A stretch of DNA of 64,000 bases from Adiantum capillus-veneris. Taxonomy: Eukaryota > Streptophyta > Polypodiopsida > Polypodiales > Pteridaceae. The translations under genes were made by a program, and so were the position numbers. The stretch is taken from assembly GCA_014529385.2 (NCBI GenBank), contig CM043947.1, positions 96,940,036 through 97,004,035 on the forward strand. The letters are read 5' to 3'. How positions within the stretch are numbered: position 1 is the stretch's first letter; the number at the start of each line of letters is the position of its first letter. The notes under the pieces are model-generated. The model did no database searches and was not told where the DNA came from. It saw only the letters and a list, made by a program, of their open reading frames with translations. This document shows, piece after piece, positions 20,851 to 32,191 of the stretch.

Positions 20851-21753
20851 GCTCCAATGACCAACAAAATTGTCAATAAGGAGGGATGAACTACCCGGCT
20901 AGAGCATCGAAACACTCACACGGTTAGTGAGCTAATCATGGCAACACAAATGGTTAGCTCTATGAGGTGAGCTTCTCAAGGCCTATGGAGGAGATAAGCC
21001 ACAATGAAGGGCAATCTCCATATCCACTTCTCTTCACCTCTAATCAACCCAATCACACACACTATGATTGAAAGATACACACAACACTAATCCTATCATG
21101 GAACACACTAATTGCAAGCACACACACATAGATCTATCGAGCACCACACTCCAATCAAACCTACATGCACACACAAGAAAAAGAGGAAAATCACACAAGA
21201 TTAGAGAGGGATTTACCACTTATTAGTTAATATCTAGTTAATCTAAGCATCATGTAGTCAATCATAAGAAGTATGAAAGAGGCATAATAAGAGAGAATGA
21301 ATCATTGATTAGTGTTAATCAAGTCTCATGAGCAAGGAGAAGCTGAAGGACTCCATAGCCACACACCTCAAGAGATCTCACCAAAGAGTGCTCTCAACAA
21401 ATGAGCCTGAGAACCCTAGTTTCTTTTACACACAGCCTTATATACCTAGGTTAAAAATATGCAATGTCTTGGCGCCCAAGGCCTTTAGGCCTCACCACTT
21501 ACTAAATCTGCAACCTATGCATAGTAAGTGACCTATTATTCACAACTTGGAACTCTCATTGAACCCGTAACACATTAGAAATATTACAATGGCTTGAAAT
21601 AAATTGGGAATTTACAATACGTGACCATTTTGGGAAAATTTGGGAAATATGTAACTCCAATCTTTACTGCTTCTTTGCATTCATCCTCAATGTGCATTTG
21701 TATGTCTTTGGTCTTTAGCAGATTTTGTTAACTGATGTTGACTCAGTTCAACA
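20844..21753 (-). repeat. 3' LTR of a minus-strand gypsy element
   Basis: The right edge (GTTCAACA, 21753) is fixed by the purine tract that follows. The left edge near 20844 is inferred by aligning CAAAATTGTCAA and ACCCGGCTAG with the LTR at about 30133 (uncertain by ~20 bp). A TATATAAGG on the minus strand (about 21434-21442) is a plausible TATA box. It interrupts the ORF of the plus-strand element. Confidence 0.5.
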
Positions 21754-21773
21754 TTTCCCCCTTCCTATTTTAG
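21754..21773 (-). other. Polypurine tract
   Basis: On the minus strand this reads AATAGGAAGGGGGAAA directly before the LTR start TGTTGAAC, the expected plus-strand primer of a minus-strand element. Confidence 0.65.
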
Positions 21774-23930
21774 TGCTCGTCATCGGGCACTGTTGAAAAA
21801 TGTCCGTGGAGGCTGTGTAAGGTTTTTGATTGGTGGTTGATGGGTTGATTGTCTTCATTGGTCGTTGAATTTGTTGATGAGGTTCAATTTGTAATATGTC
21901 TAGTTTATGAGAGATGATGTTGCATTTGTCCGTTGTAATAGCATAATGATGAGGCTAATGTTTATTTATGAAAAGTATGTACAAGGGAAGTGGAGTGATG
22001 AGGTTCTAAATTAGGGTCTAATACCTGGATCACCAAAGGGAAAAAAAAACATTGGTAAAAAAGTGCCTTTCGGATAAGCGCAAGTTATTGGAGTACTTAT
22101 TAGCATGGGAAATATTAGTAACGTACTCAAGGGATTATTTGTTGATAGATATGGAATTAAAAAGGCAGAAAATATGAGAGGGTAGCATGATGGAACACTG
22201 GTTTTCCTGTTGTAGTACACTCAAGGTGCATATGTGGAAGCAAAAAAGAGTGTCTAATGTATATGTCCAATGGTGGGACATCTATTTATTCATACACAAA
22301 AATGCATGGAAAACAATATTTTGTGCAAGAACGATTTGGAGGGGTTCTTTAGAAAGCTGGTTTAGCTATAAAAGCATATGACATGTCTTTGCAAGCTGGC
22401 ACCCTTTAAGAATGGTTTTCATTGACAAGGATATGTTCTCTCATCTTACTGTGCACTGTGTGTGAGTGTTGGACTCTACGACACTCCACCAATTGTAAGT
22501 TAATAGACTTTGACTCTTACGCTCATCTCATCTAGCATGAGCGACATGACATAGATATGCTCAACTCTTCCTGCTTGAGCATAAGCCTAATAACTATGAC
22601 TCTTAGCACAGAGTTTAGTATGACTTGAAGTTTTGGGACTAATGCTTTTCTCATTTTATGGCTCAACAGCCCGACTCTGAATATGTCAAAGAGTGTTTTT
22701 TTCATCCTGGCAACTTGAATTTTCACATTCTTGTGCTTACTACAAACATTTTTTCAGGTAAAAGTAAGCTTGAATCCTTAAAAAGAGGATTTGTGAAGGA
22801 CCAAGTTGGCATTGAAGGCTTCTTTTGCTATACCTGTTTTATCATCTTTGAATATGCATTCACGTTGGTTGGGTTGTCCTTCTTTGACTGTGAAGACTCC
22901 ATTATCCGTTTGATTCTCTAATTGGGTCTATTGATAGGAGTATTTGATGTTGTTGTAGGCCTCTGTTGATCGTTGACATTTGATTTTCAACTAGGAGCAT
23001 TGGAAGACTTAGGAATCCAAACCTTTTGAGGACCTTTGTAACTCCTTTATTGCCTTTGTTGAGCTCTAGGCCGGTCTTAATGAGTTCCTAAGATCTTCAT
23101 GCAGGTCTGGTGTAGTTGCAGTTGGCTTATGGTTGACTAGTAGCCAAATCTTTGTATAGCTTGGGTAGAATCCTTGTCTAAGAGGAAGATTCTTTAAGAT
23201 CCATCTTTTTTCTGTATCCTCTTGAGGGTTGTGGTTGACTTCAGCATCATTTGATGTTTTTCTATTGTATACCTGCTTCTTAGGTATCCTAGGATATTGT
23301 TGAGGTTGATACCTTATGGGCCTTCTTTCTTGGGAGGGTCTTGAAGATACTTCATATTCCCTAACCTATGGTTTTGGTACCCATATGTGTCTGTTACCCT
23401 CATAGTACTCCTATTCTTTTAAGCTCCATTGTGATTCTATCCATCCCATGTGTTTGTTTTTCCATGTTGATTTCTTGTCTTCAATCCAAACCGGATCATT
23501 GACTTTGATTAAAATGATCTAAAAAAACATTTGCTTGACTTTACTTTGCTTTCTTGAGTACTCTGGCTGAAATATCTTTGCTTTTCTAGGTGTCTCCTTA
23601 GAGGTTTCAGTTGGGTCAGCAGTTGACTTGAAGGTTTGAAAGCCTCACACGCTTGAAGAATCTAATCCATTAGCCTGGGTTCTTTGATGTAGAGGCATAT
23701 ATTGTCGCACCTTCTTTGCTAATCGGTGGAAGTTCCACTTTAGCTTTACCTTTGTCTGCATGATTTGTCTTTGATTCTTGTGACTTTTGCAACTCTAAAT
23801 CTAGCATTTTTGGTTCTATTGAAGATCTTTGTCTTCATTTTTCCATGGTCTCATCTTGATCTAGCTGTGTCTCTATGGAGGGTGGCTTGAGAGTCTGTTT
23901 TCCAATTTGACTTATATCATCTGATTTAGT
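21774..23930 (-). other. Decayed 3' interior of the minus-strand gypsy element
   Basis: There are no long frames. Minus-strand translation near 23250-23900 is Lys/Ser/Gln-rich and broken by many stops, like a decayed continuation of the frame at 23934-24890. No RT, RNase H or integrase motif was found, so pol is missing. Confidence 0.3.
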
Positions 23931-23933
23931 TGC

Positions 23934-24890
23934 CTATGTTTGATTCTTTGGGCTTCCTGTTTCTGTTGGGTTGTTTGCAACTTTGTTCTTCTTAACTTCT
24001 GGCTTTGGTGACATTCTCTGCTCAATAGCTTCCATGGTTGCTCTTTGGTCTATTTGATTTGCACGTGACATTGCATAATTTGATTTAAGCTCTTTTGACG
24101 TTCTGTTCGATGGAGATGAATCATCTTCAATAAGATTTGCTTTGGCATTAGCCTCCATCCTAATTGTGCTTGAGGACCTTGTGCTATCGTCCCCCGGTGA
24201 CCAGTCTTGGTCTTCATTCTTTGTTGCCTCTGAAGACTGCATCTTCATTGAATTATGTATCTCTAACATCTTCTGGGCCATTGACATTCCCATTATGACG
24301 TCGTCTGGCATATCTTTTGTTGTGATCATATGAAATTGAGCTATTATGATATGTGAACTTACTTCAATGGTGGTGGAGATGATTCCCCAGCATTCTGCTC
24401 GTTTGTTTCCATATATGCTCACAAATTCAGGAGCATCTTCGAGCTGTAGTTGACCACATGTTTTCCAAGTGCAAAAAGACATGAGGTTCTTGTCTAGTTG
24501 AAAATCTAGCTTTACTTCTATTGACATATTTTCTTCATTTTCACCAAAGATGTTGCACTTGATTGTCTCAGGATTTGTGTCTGAATTGGCTGCTTTTGCA
24601 ATGGCAGTGTCCTTTGGTTCAGCTTTGTCTGCATTCTCTTTGGCTTGACCACCTGCTTCTGTTGATGTCAACTCATATGATTGTGATACTGCACTTTTTT
24701 GCAATTGTTGAGCATTGTCCTCCTGCATTTGAGTAACCTTTGATCTTAATAGATCCATTGTACTGGCTGGACAAATTTGTCTCTTTGGAGGAGATTTTGC
24801 TGGTGACCTTTGTGTAGCTTTTTGAGATTTAGCTTTCATTGATTTTGACTTTTCTATCACCTGTTCTGGCAGTTTGAGGCTTTGCATCAT
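23934..24890 (-). pseudogene. Retroelement protein with a retropepsin-like segment
   Basis: A 318-residue frame. The N-terminal third is basic and disordered (SMKAKSQKATQRSPAKSPPK). The middle holds IKCNIFGENEENMSIEVKLDF and then FHMITTKDMPDDVIMGMSM, which resembles the C-terminal hydrophobic box of retropepsins (D-x-I-L-G-M). No D-S/T-G active site is seen before it. The tail is Ser/Asp-rich. It is followed on the same strand by the PPT and LTR, and preceded by the frames at 24933-26920. No pol is present. The role is unknown; it is either an extra ORF of this gypsy lineage or a degenerate gag-protease. Confidence 0.35.
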
Positions 24891-24932
24891 CTTCAGATAG
24901 TCTTTGACTTTAGTCGGTCCATCCGTATAGGT

Positions 24933-25430
24933 TTATACAAGGTCATTATCATGCTGATATTCGTTACCATGTGCATCTTGATATGAATATGTGAGATTGA
25001 TCACATGTAACTGTTTGAACACTATGGGCTTTGTTGACTTTTGACCCTGACTTGTGGAGATCAGCTGAAACTTTTGTCCTTGATGATCTTCATAGAAGCA
25101 TTTGTTTGTAGACTCCGATGGAATCTGACTCAGTTGGAAACTTCCAACAACCATATGATATTTCAATGGTTTCTGCTTGAAGGAGTTTGTTGGCTAGAAG
25201 CCCTAGGGCTTCTACTTGGTGTAGCATTTCTTGGTACATAAGCTGAGCTTGATGGATTTACAACTCCCCCCTTCCTAGGGTGATCACTATAGCCTGTTTC
25301 ATTGTAAGAGTTCAAAATTGGTTGGCTCTAATTTAGTCTCACCTTTTGGGACTGTGAAAATACACTTTGGGTAGCATTGTTGGCATTTGGCATTTGTAAA
25401 CTTTTTGCATAGTTTCTTATGTATCTCCTT
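24933..25430 (-). pseudogene. Broken retroelement frame with Y-x-D-x-x-G-x-x-Y motif
   Basis: The frame 24933-25166 includes NLTYSYQDAHGNEYQHD. Upstream, after a phase change, the minus strand reads GYSDHPRKGGVVNPSSSAY and a Ser/Arg-rich linker (about 25190-25300), like a gag linker. The purine-rich stretch here is coding, not a PPT. Confidence 0.35.
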
Positions 25431-25782
25431 GAAACATGACAAATTATTCCCCAAGTCAAGCTATAGATAACATTATCTTTGCCTTGATATTGTCTATCCC
25501 ATGGGTCTCCTATGATATGAGCTTATGTGGTTTTAGGACCAAAGGAATCATAGATGCTAGACTCTCGTCTATATCTACGATTGGTTTGGTCAAAGTATAT
25601 GCTCGTTTGATCACAACATCTAAGATTGATTTTTGATGGAGGAGAGTTTGGCTCTGAACAGATTTATGGGTTCACTCGGGTAATATCCTTCATCTCTAGA
25701 GAGGATGGGCTATAATATATTGTTTCCTCTGAAATCAACCATCCTTTTTTATCGATCTCACTGGATTCACTTCTATGAGCTG

Positions 25783-26403
25783 CTATGTGGGCTGTTCAAT
25801 TACTGGTTGATCCTTTTTGTACAATTGCCCTTTTTGGTCCACATAGTGTGCATATGAATTATGTGTACCATACAATGCTAACATCATTTTGTTTGATGTG
25901 TCCCTTAGACTCGTGAATGATTTCACACTTGTGGTAGTGCATGTAGAATCATTTGCAAACCTAACAGTCTTTTCAACCTTTGGTGATATCTCGACACCTT
26001 GACTAAATTCATGCAAGAATTTGTTCCTCAAAGAATCAATTTTAAGCTTTTCAGGTGTCTGTGCATCTTTATGCTCATTTTGAACTTGTAGTGCTATTAC
26101 TGGTGCTTCTAATGGTAATGCAGAATCACCTGATTGCATTAAAAGTGACAAGTTAAATGCACTTACACCGGGATTCGCATTTCCAATTTTCTCTATATCT
26201 TGCTTGGCGGTTGATGTATCCCTGTTGTCAGGATTTCTTGGACTGTCTTCTAAAAACGGTCTACCTTTTTGTCCACAATCTGAGCAATACGCCATGACTA
26301 GTGGTATTTCATTTGGTTCTGTCATGTCAAGCTCTTGAACAGAAGTATCTTCTTCTATGCTTGCCCAGTTGTCAACATCTTCTTTTAAAACACTGAGCAT
26401 CAA
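25783..26403 (-). pseudogene. Unknown retroelement protein segment
   Basis: A 206-residue frame of acidic, Ser/Thr-rich composition, with a CSDCGQKG segment that could be half a metal site and an end reading AHYVDQKGQLYKKD. It lies in line with 26476-26920 upstream and 24933-25430 downstream on the minus strand and was probably one long ORF. No family is recognised. Confidence 0.35.
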
Positions 26404-26475
26404 GCTGTAGAATGCTCCATCTAGACCTTTGTACCGTCTTTGGTTTGGTTCTCCAACTAGACTGGCTTCTATTGG

Positions 26476-26920
26476 CTAATATGTTGGATCTTCCATAATT
26501 GGCTCTCGACTATAGATCTGACCACTGTAATCCAAGTACAATGACCCTGATTGTATATGCACTAAATGGATACTTGGCGGATTTGTGCAGATTTTTAGAT
26601 AAACACTTGGGTTGACTTTTTGAGCTTCTATCTGCACCTTATCTTTGAGCTTGCAATACCTGGCTTCACTGAAGTGTGTGAACATCTGGGAGTTCTCTAA
26701 ATCTGGCTTTACTCTGATCAATAGGATCTTGTCTCTTGTGCTATTTTTATTGCTCATAAGATACATATGACCTTCTGTATCTGCATATAAGACTTTGTCT
26801 CCATTGTAGCCATATAGCTGTAAAATCTGCTCTGTTGTACCTCTGTTGCCACTGCTACGAGCTTTCTTTGTTGTACTTGAATTCTCGGCTCGATTTGAGT
26901 CCGTGTCAGCTTAATCCACA
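26476..26920 (-). pseudogene. Unknown retroelement protein, N-terminal segment
   Basis: Open minus-strand reading from about 26920 (TTEQILQLYGYNGDKVLYAD) through the 96-residue frame at 26476-26766. It holds two copies of the Y-x-D-x-x-G-x-x-Y motif: LYADTEGHMYLM and LYLDYSGQIYSRE. The LY-x-Y-N-G...LY pattern resembles LYKFNNGEQILY at about 20320 in the plus-strand element. First coding segment after the long leader. Confidence 0.4.
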
Positions 26921-28226
26921 AAACTGTCAATTGACAGATTCTAGTATTGATTAGCAGAATTTTTGTTGCTCTACTAGCCTAATCTGCAATCATATACGAG
27001 TTGTTCCCGTGTTCGTTCAATTGGAAACTAATTTTCACTACTACACTTGCACCTACTCAGTTCTCGCATGCAGAATTTTTGAAATTCATTTGACACTGTA
27101 TTGCTTCGAATTGGTCGTTTTGCTTGCTTTTTTGGCTAATCTAATCCTCTTTGCACAGTGTTCTTGTTTTGATGTGCTTACTCGATGTGCGGTACACTTT
27201 TTGGCTTTGCCTTTTCGACTTGTTCGCTTTTGTGCAGTTTGCCTGACGTATGACTTTTTTCGGCGGTCCGTGTGTTTTCTGCGTTTCGGCCTCGTTCTGA
27301 CCTTTTCTGACTATTTCTGGCTTGTTCTAGCTTTTTTTGTCTTTTCTTGGCACTTCCGGTGAGTTTCTTTTTATTTTTTCTAATTATTTGTGAAATTTTG
27401 AATTTTCTAAAATTTTTGGCATTTTTATGATTTTTTTGGGGAAAGTTTTGATTTTTAGGGAATTTCTTGTGAATTTTTGAAATTTTTATGATTTTTCTAT
27501 GTGCTTCTTATTTTTTGTGAATTTTTCTTTTTTTCTGTAGTGAATTTTAAGATTTTTAATGAAATTTTTGAGTGTTTTACTCTTTTTGTGATTTGGTTTT
27601 TGTCAATTGTGATTTTTTTTTGGTTTTTTATTTTCTTGTGAATTTTCTATGTTTTTTTATTTTTTAATGTTTTTTTTTTGGTGATTTTTAAAACTCTTTT
27701 TTAAAATTTTATGAGTTTTTTATGTTTTTCTTTTTTTTGTAAATTCTAATCTCTTTTATTGTTTTTTAATGATATTTTTTCTTTTTTGTTGAATTTTGAA
27801 AAGTTTAATTGATTTTATGTTTTTTTCTCTTTGTTTTGTAATTTTAAAATACCCTTTTATTTTTATTTTTTTTAAAAGCCTTTTCATATTTTTAATTGGA
27901 TTTTTTTAAAAATAAAAATAAATAAATAAAATAAACTTACTAACTTACAGTAATTAAAACTAACCTACTTACCTTATACCTTACCTATCGCCTGCACGCG
28001 TAGGAGAGAAACGGCGTCTGCGGGGTCCACTTGCTGCACCGCAGTGAATGAGAGAGAGAGAGTGGGACAGTTGCGCATGTGCGAAAAGAGGGGAGTCCCT
28101 GATGCTGCCAAATTGAGACAGAGGATGTGGGTAAATGACAAAAGGGGGAGGCTTTCACGCGCGTGGGCAATGTTAAATGAAGAAGAAGACGAAGAGAATT
28201 TTAACGTAGTATCCCACGAAACATTA

Positions 28227-28230
28227 AAGA

Positions 28231-28275
<45 letters not shown>
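28227..28275. repeat. (GA)n microsatellite
   Basis: Nearly pure GA dinucleotides over about 49 bp. Confidence 0.95.
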
Positions 28276-28279
<4 letters not shown>

Positions 28280-28326
28280 AGAAGAGAGTTAAGAGAAATA
28301 GAGAGAGTGAGTAAGAGAAAGAGGGA

Positions 28327-28327
<1 letters not shown>

Positions 28328-28399
<72 letters not shown>
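28328..28399. repeat. (AG)n microsatellite
   Basis: About 72 bp of AG dinucleotides with one CAG interruption near 28340, followed by a short (GT)n run at about 28420-28436. Confidence 0.95.
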
Positions 28400-28403
<4 letters not shown>

Positions 28404-30099
28404 AAAGAGAGAGTGATCGTGTGTGTGTGTGTGTGAGTGCGGGGTGTGTTCACTCGAAGAGAAAAGGAAGGAGAAGAAAGTTTTATTGTCGCAGGAAATC
28501 ATCCCCAGGGATTGTGAAGATCTATCCGACTTGAAGATATTTTATGCACCGCAAGGCACGGCACCGAAGCCCGAACCCGCTTCCTTTTATATATTGTTTT
28601 ATTTTTTATTTTGAAATTTCAAAGAAATGCCAAAATGGGCCGAAAATTAGTCGAAACTCCAAAAAATCGCCAGAAAATGCCAAAATTTGCTTGAAAGTCC
28701 AAAACAATCCCGAAAAATTCTAGGAATCTTAGAAAATCACCGACATTGACAACCGAACATTTTTGATACGAAAAAGCACACCGAAAATAGTAGATTCTAT
28801 CGAAAACGTGATTTATGACACAATCGTCAACCCGATCCTCAGAAATAGCAAAACGCTCAAAACTCGACCACGGAGGGCACAAATGACAACAAAATGATGC
28901 CATAAATTCGCACACACGAAGTAGCACGTTAAGATCGCAAAATTAAATTTTTATGGAATTATCCAAAAATTAATGCAAAAATTACCAAAATTTTACAAAA
29001 AATATACAAAAAAATTCTAGAAATTCTCCACACATTTGGGAATGGTGCAGAAAAATAAAATTACACAAATCTCATCAATTCAATTCCCCAAGAGTTTAAT
29101 CAATAAAATCAAGACTAGGCAATTAAACCGGCAAAATTACCGACAAAATTAGGTCAAAATTCGACGCAGTTGGAGTGTGTAAATCACTGTTTTGAGCATA
29201 AAAACGCAGCATTTAATCATTACACACATCCAATTTGCAATCAAAATTCGAATCAATCATGCAAATTTAGCACTTTTTTATTTAATGCACACACAGACTA
29301 AAAAATTGGTAGTTTTTACCAATTTTTAGGTGCGCACACAAAAAGGTTAAACTTGTGAGATTTGCAATGTCACTTCACAAATCATTAGTTGGGCATGAGC
29401 ACAACACACATCAATCATCACAATTTGAAAAATCATAACACACACATTAATTTCTAGGTGCTTAAACATGGGCAAAATGGTGCACACACACCTAAAATTA
29501 GCATACACACACTCAATTAGAATGGACACACACTTGATTTTAGTGCACACACTTGAAATTGACCATCCAAACATGCAATTAACTCAATTAGGCACCCAAC
29601 TAGCAAGACACATTCATCATTAGCAATTGAAACTTATCAAATTCATGCGCCACCAATTCTTAAAAATTTTGGCACTACAACGGCGTGAAAAAAAATAATC
29701 GCAAAATTTTCAATCTATAACATCAACATTGCATTGCATCAACATAGCATAGCATCATTGCATCACATTAGATTGCACAATTATACACATCTCTAGATTC
29801 TAGGGAGGTTGAGAATACCACCTTAATTACCTTTCCGTTGAAGATCAATTGAATGGTCGAATGCTCCAATCCTTGATAGCACATTAGTAAGTTAGCAAAA
29901 ATTAGTCACATTAGCAAGGGGTTAGTGAGAAGCTAGAGATATGGTCACACAATTGACAAGATATGGTCACACATTAGGGAATTATGAACACAATGCTTCA
30001 TGCACACACATCTAGAATCCACAAAAACATAAACACACAAGTGAAATTAGTGAGGGAACGCATTCTACTATGCCACAATTACACTAGCGTAGGCCATTG

Positions 30100-30117
30100 T
30101 CCCCGGCAATGGTGCCA
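30100..30117 (-). other. Primer binding site, tRNA-Asp type
   Basis: On the minus strand this reads TGGCACCATTGCCGGGGA, two changes from the plant tRNA-Asp 3'-end complement. About 15 bases separate it from the presumed LTR edge at 30133, more than usual. Confidence 0.7.
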
Positions 30118-30132
30118 AATTTAGGGAGGCGT

Positions 30133-30962
30133 TGTAGCACGACCTAATCGCAACCCCACAAAATTGTCAAATCGTGGATCGGTAACCCGGCTAGGGCATG
30201 GAAGCACGAGCCTAAGATGTATAGCATAGAGGATTCAAGGGATCCTTCTACTCATCATAGAGAGAAGCCATGGAAAGGGCTTCCTCTAATCAACAACACA
30301 TTCCTACTTACTAGTCACTTGCACACAATCATGTGGTTGAAATTAACCTCTTAAATCAATCAATCTTATTCACAACCCTTAATCACATAACCACACAAGC
30401 ATGCAATTAACATACTTACTCCGCATTAGTGTGTCCATTCCGGCACAACCTCTCAATGTGACTATGTATGCACACACACTAACCGCACACCTTGTACAGA
30501 GAGACGAAGAGAAGGAAGGCACAGCCCTCACACACCATGGCCAATGGTGTGGATAGAATAGATTAACTCAAAAAAGGGATTAGGAGATATACTGTCACAC
30601 GAATACAATCTCACTCCACATAATGAAACAAAGAAGACTAATAAGAAAGAAAGTGTAATTGATTATTAGAAATCAAGAGCTACATGGGCATGGAAAGCCC
30701 ATGAGCCTCATGACCATCCACTCTACAAAGAGGAGAACTCACCCAAGAATGACTTCTCATTAAGCATAGGGCTCTTTTATAGCTTTGGGCCTCAAACTCT
30801 TCAGCTATGGGATAAAGTTGAGCTCTCTAGCCTAGACTCATACAACTTTGGAACTCCTACATGATCCCAAGGCCCTATACAATGAAAAGGAAATACTCTG
30901 CACTATAGCACATCTACAGCTTGGTGCATAATTGGTGTAGACTGTGTTAGCCGCTGCTAACA
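30133..30962 (-). repeat. 5' LTR of a minus-strand gypsy element (edges approximate)
   Basis: On the + strand it begins TGTAGCACGACC and ends near GCTAACA. It shares CAAAATTGTCAA, ACCCGGCTAGGGCAT and CCTCTAATCAAC with the LTR at 20844-21753 but is otherwise very different. The minus strand has AAAGCTATAAAAGAG (about 30774-30788), a plausible TATA box. The mismatch with the left LTR suggests either a very old element or two related elements joined by recombination. Confidence 0.45.
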
Positions 30963-31023
30963 ACCTAGAGAAACCACACCATGAGGACTAGGTGTTGTTA
31001 TAATGGTTGCAGAGGCTAGACGT

Positions 31024-32163
31024 TGTGAGCGGGATGAAAACACACACAGCGCCTCTATAATGACCCGACACACACTCTTGGGAAGATACACACACACACT
31101 ATGGGGCACCACTCGGCTTACACAACACACCTGGCCGAGACAGGGAACACACCTCTGGAGTGAGAGGAGAGAAACTATCCACTTGCCCACTCCACACACA
31201 CACACACACACACACACACCCAAAAAACTCAGCTCAAAAGAGGAGAATTTCTGATGTTTAGATACAAATGAGCTTGGGCCAACACCAATGGGGCAAACAG
31301 CTCACACAATATGGGTAAAAGATACCAGATACAATCACAAACTAGAGCAGAAACTTCGCTCATAGGAGAAACTTACACAGAAAAAAAACAGGAAAAGAGT
31401 GAGGAATTTGGCAAAATGGACAGCTCCATCGCGTCCGGAACGGCCCAAAACCCCAGTCTACAATGTCAAAGTGCTCAAATCCGACCTCGAATGAGCAGTT
31501 TACGGCCAAAACAGGCTCCAAAATGAGCAAAAACACAGCTGCGGCTGTTCCTCCTCTCTTCTCCATGTTTTTTCTGGTCTTCTCTCTGTTTTTTCAGTTC
31601 CCACACTTAGATTTTTTAGTTGGGCACCCTTGGCCTTTTAGATGACCTCAAACGGACCCCGAACAGGCCAAAAACTGACCTCGCAGTGCATAGTTGTCAC
31701 CTTTTTGCATCATTCGCACACCTGGCACTCAACTTTTTTCCAATAATGCACCTCGCCACCACGTGAAGTGGCCCCAAAAGAAGGTCCTCATGATGAACTT
31801 TCTGCATAATTCTCACAAGAAAACACCCACGTTGTGTTCGTCCTCATCTGCGTGCAAATATTGACCTCGTTCGCCCTCCTGACGCCACTAGATGCCATCT
31901 GACGCACCTGCTGACCTCACGTCGTCGGCCCGCGGATAGCTTCCTCGAGAAGTTTTACGCGCTACCAACTCCTCCTTATTGTAGAAAAACACAATGGTAC
32001 TAGTAACGATGAAAATCGATGCACTATGTACATGGTGTCCTACCTGTACACATGTGGGCCCCACATAACCACCTGGCTCTGGAAAATGGGCAATACTTTA
32101 TTTGATGCACCATGCATGGGTATGTACATATGCGCAATCCCTTGCTCCAAAAAACTCCTGACA
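31024..32163 (-). repeat. 3' LTR of the gypsy element
   Basis: 1140 bp, TG...CA ends, with a (CA)n run at about 31194-31218. The only open frames inside are chance ones that recur in the other LTR. Confidence 0.9.
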
Positions 32164-32183
32164 TAATTTGCCCATCCCCTAGC
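32164..32183 (-). other. Polypurine tract
   Basis: Minus strand CTAGGGGATGGGCAAATTA directly before the 3' LTR; the AGGGGATGGG core is the likely plus-strand primer. Confidence 0.65.
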
Positions 32184-32191
32184 CTGCTAGA

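Larger units (their letters stand above)
26950..30099 (-). other. Very long low-complexity leader of the minus-strand gypsy element
   Basis: About 3.1 kb between the PBS and the first frame, without coding sequence. From left to right on the + strand it has a T-rich block (27360-27960, built on GAATTTTTGATTTT variants), a GA-microsatellite block (28044-28400), an A-rich block (28600-29060) and a CACACA-rich block (29280-30020). Confidence 0.4.

Noticed and set aside
25230-25265. Polypurine tract and LTR edge (CCCCCCTTCCTAGGG)
   Set aside because: The minus strand reads through it as open coding sequence (GYSDHPRKGGVVNPSSSAY), and no LTR-like sequence follows.
27009-27362. 117-residue hydrophobic + strand frame, could be a membrane protein
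   Set aside because: Phe/Leu/Cys-rich because the DNA here is T-rich; no start context, no homology recognised, and it lies in a low-complexity leader read on the other strand.
28224-28534. Frames of alternating Arg/Glu or Ser/Leu
   Set aside because: Pure products of the GA microsatellites.
31311-31645. Several ~65-residue frames inside the LTR
   Set aside because: Recur in the other LTR at 38937-39270 with no conserved protein features; LTRs are not expected to code.
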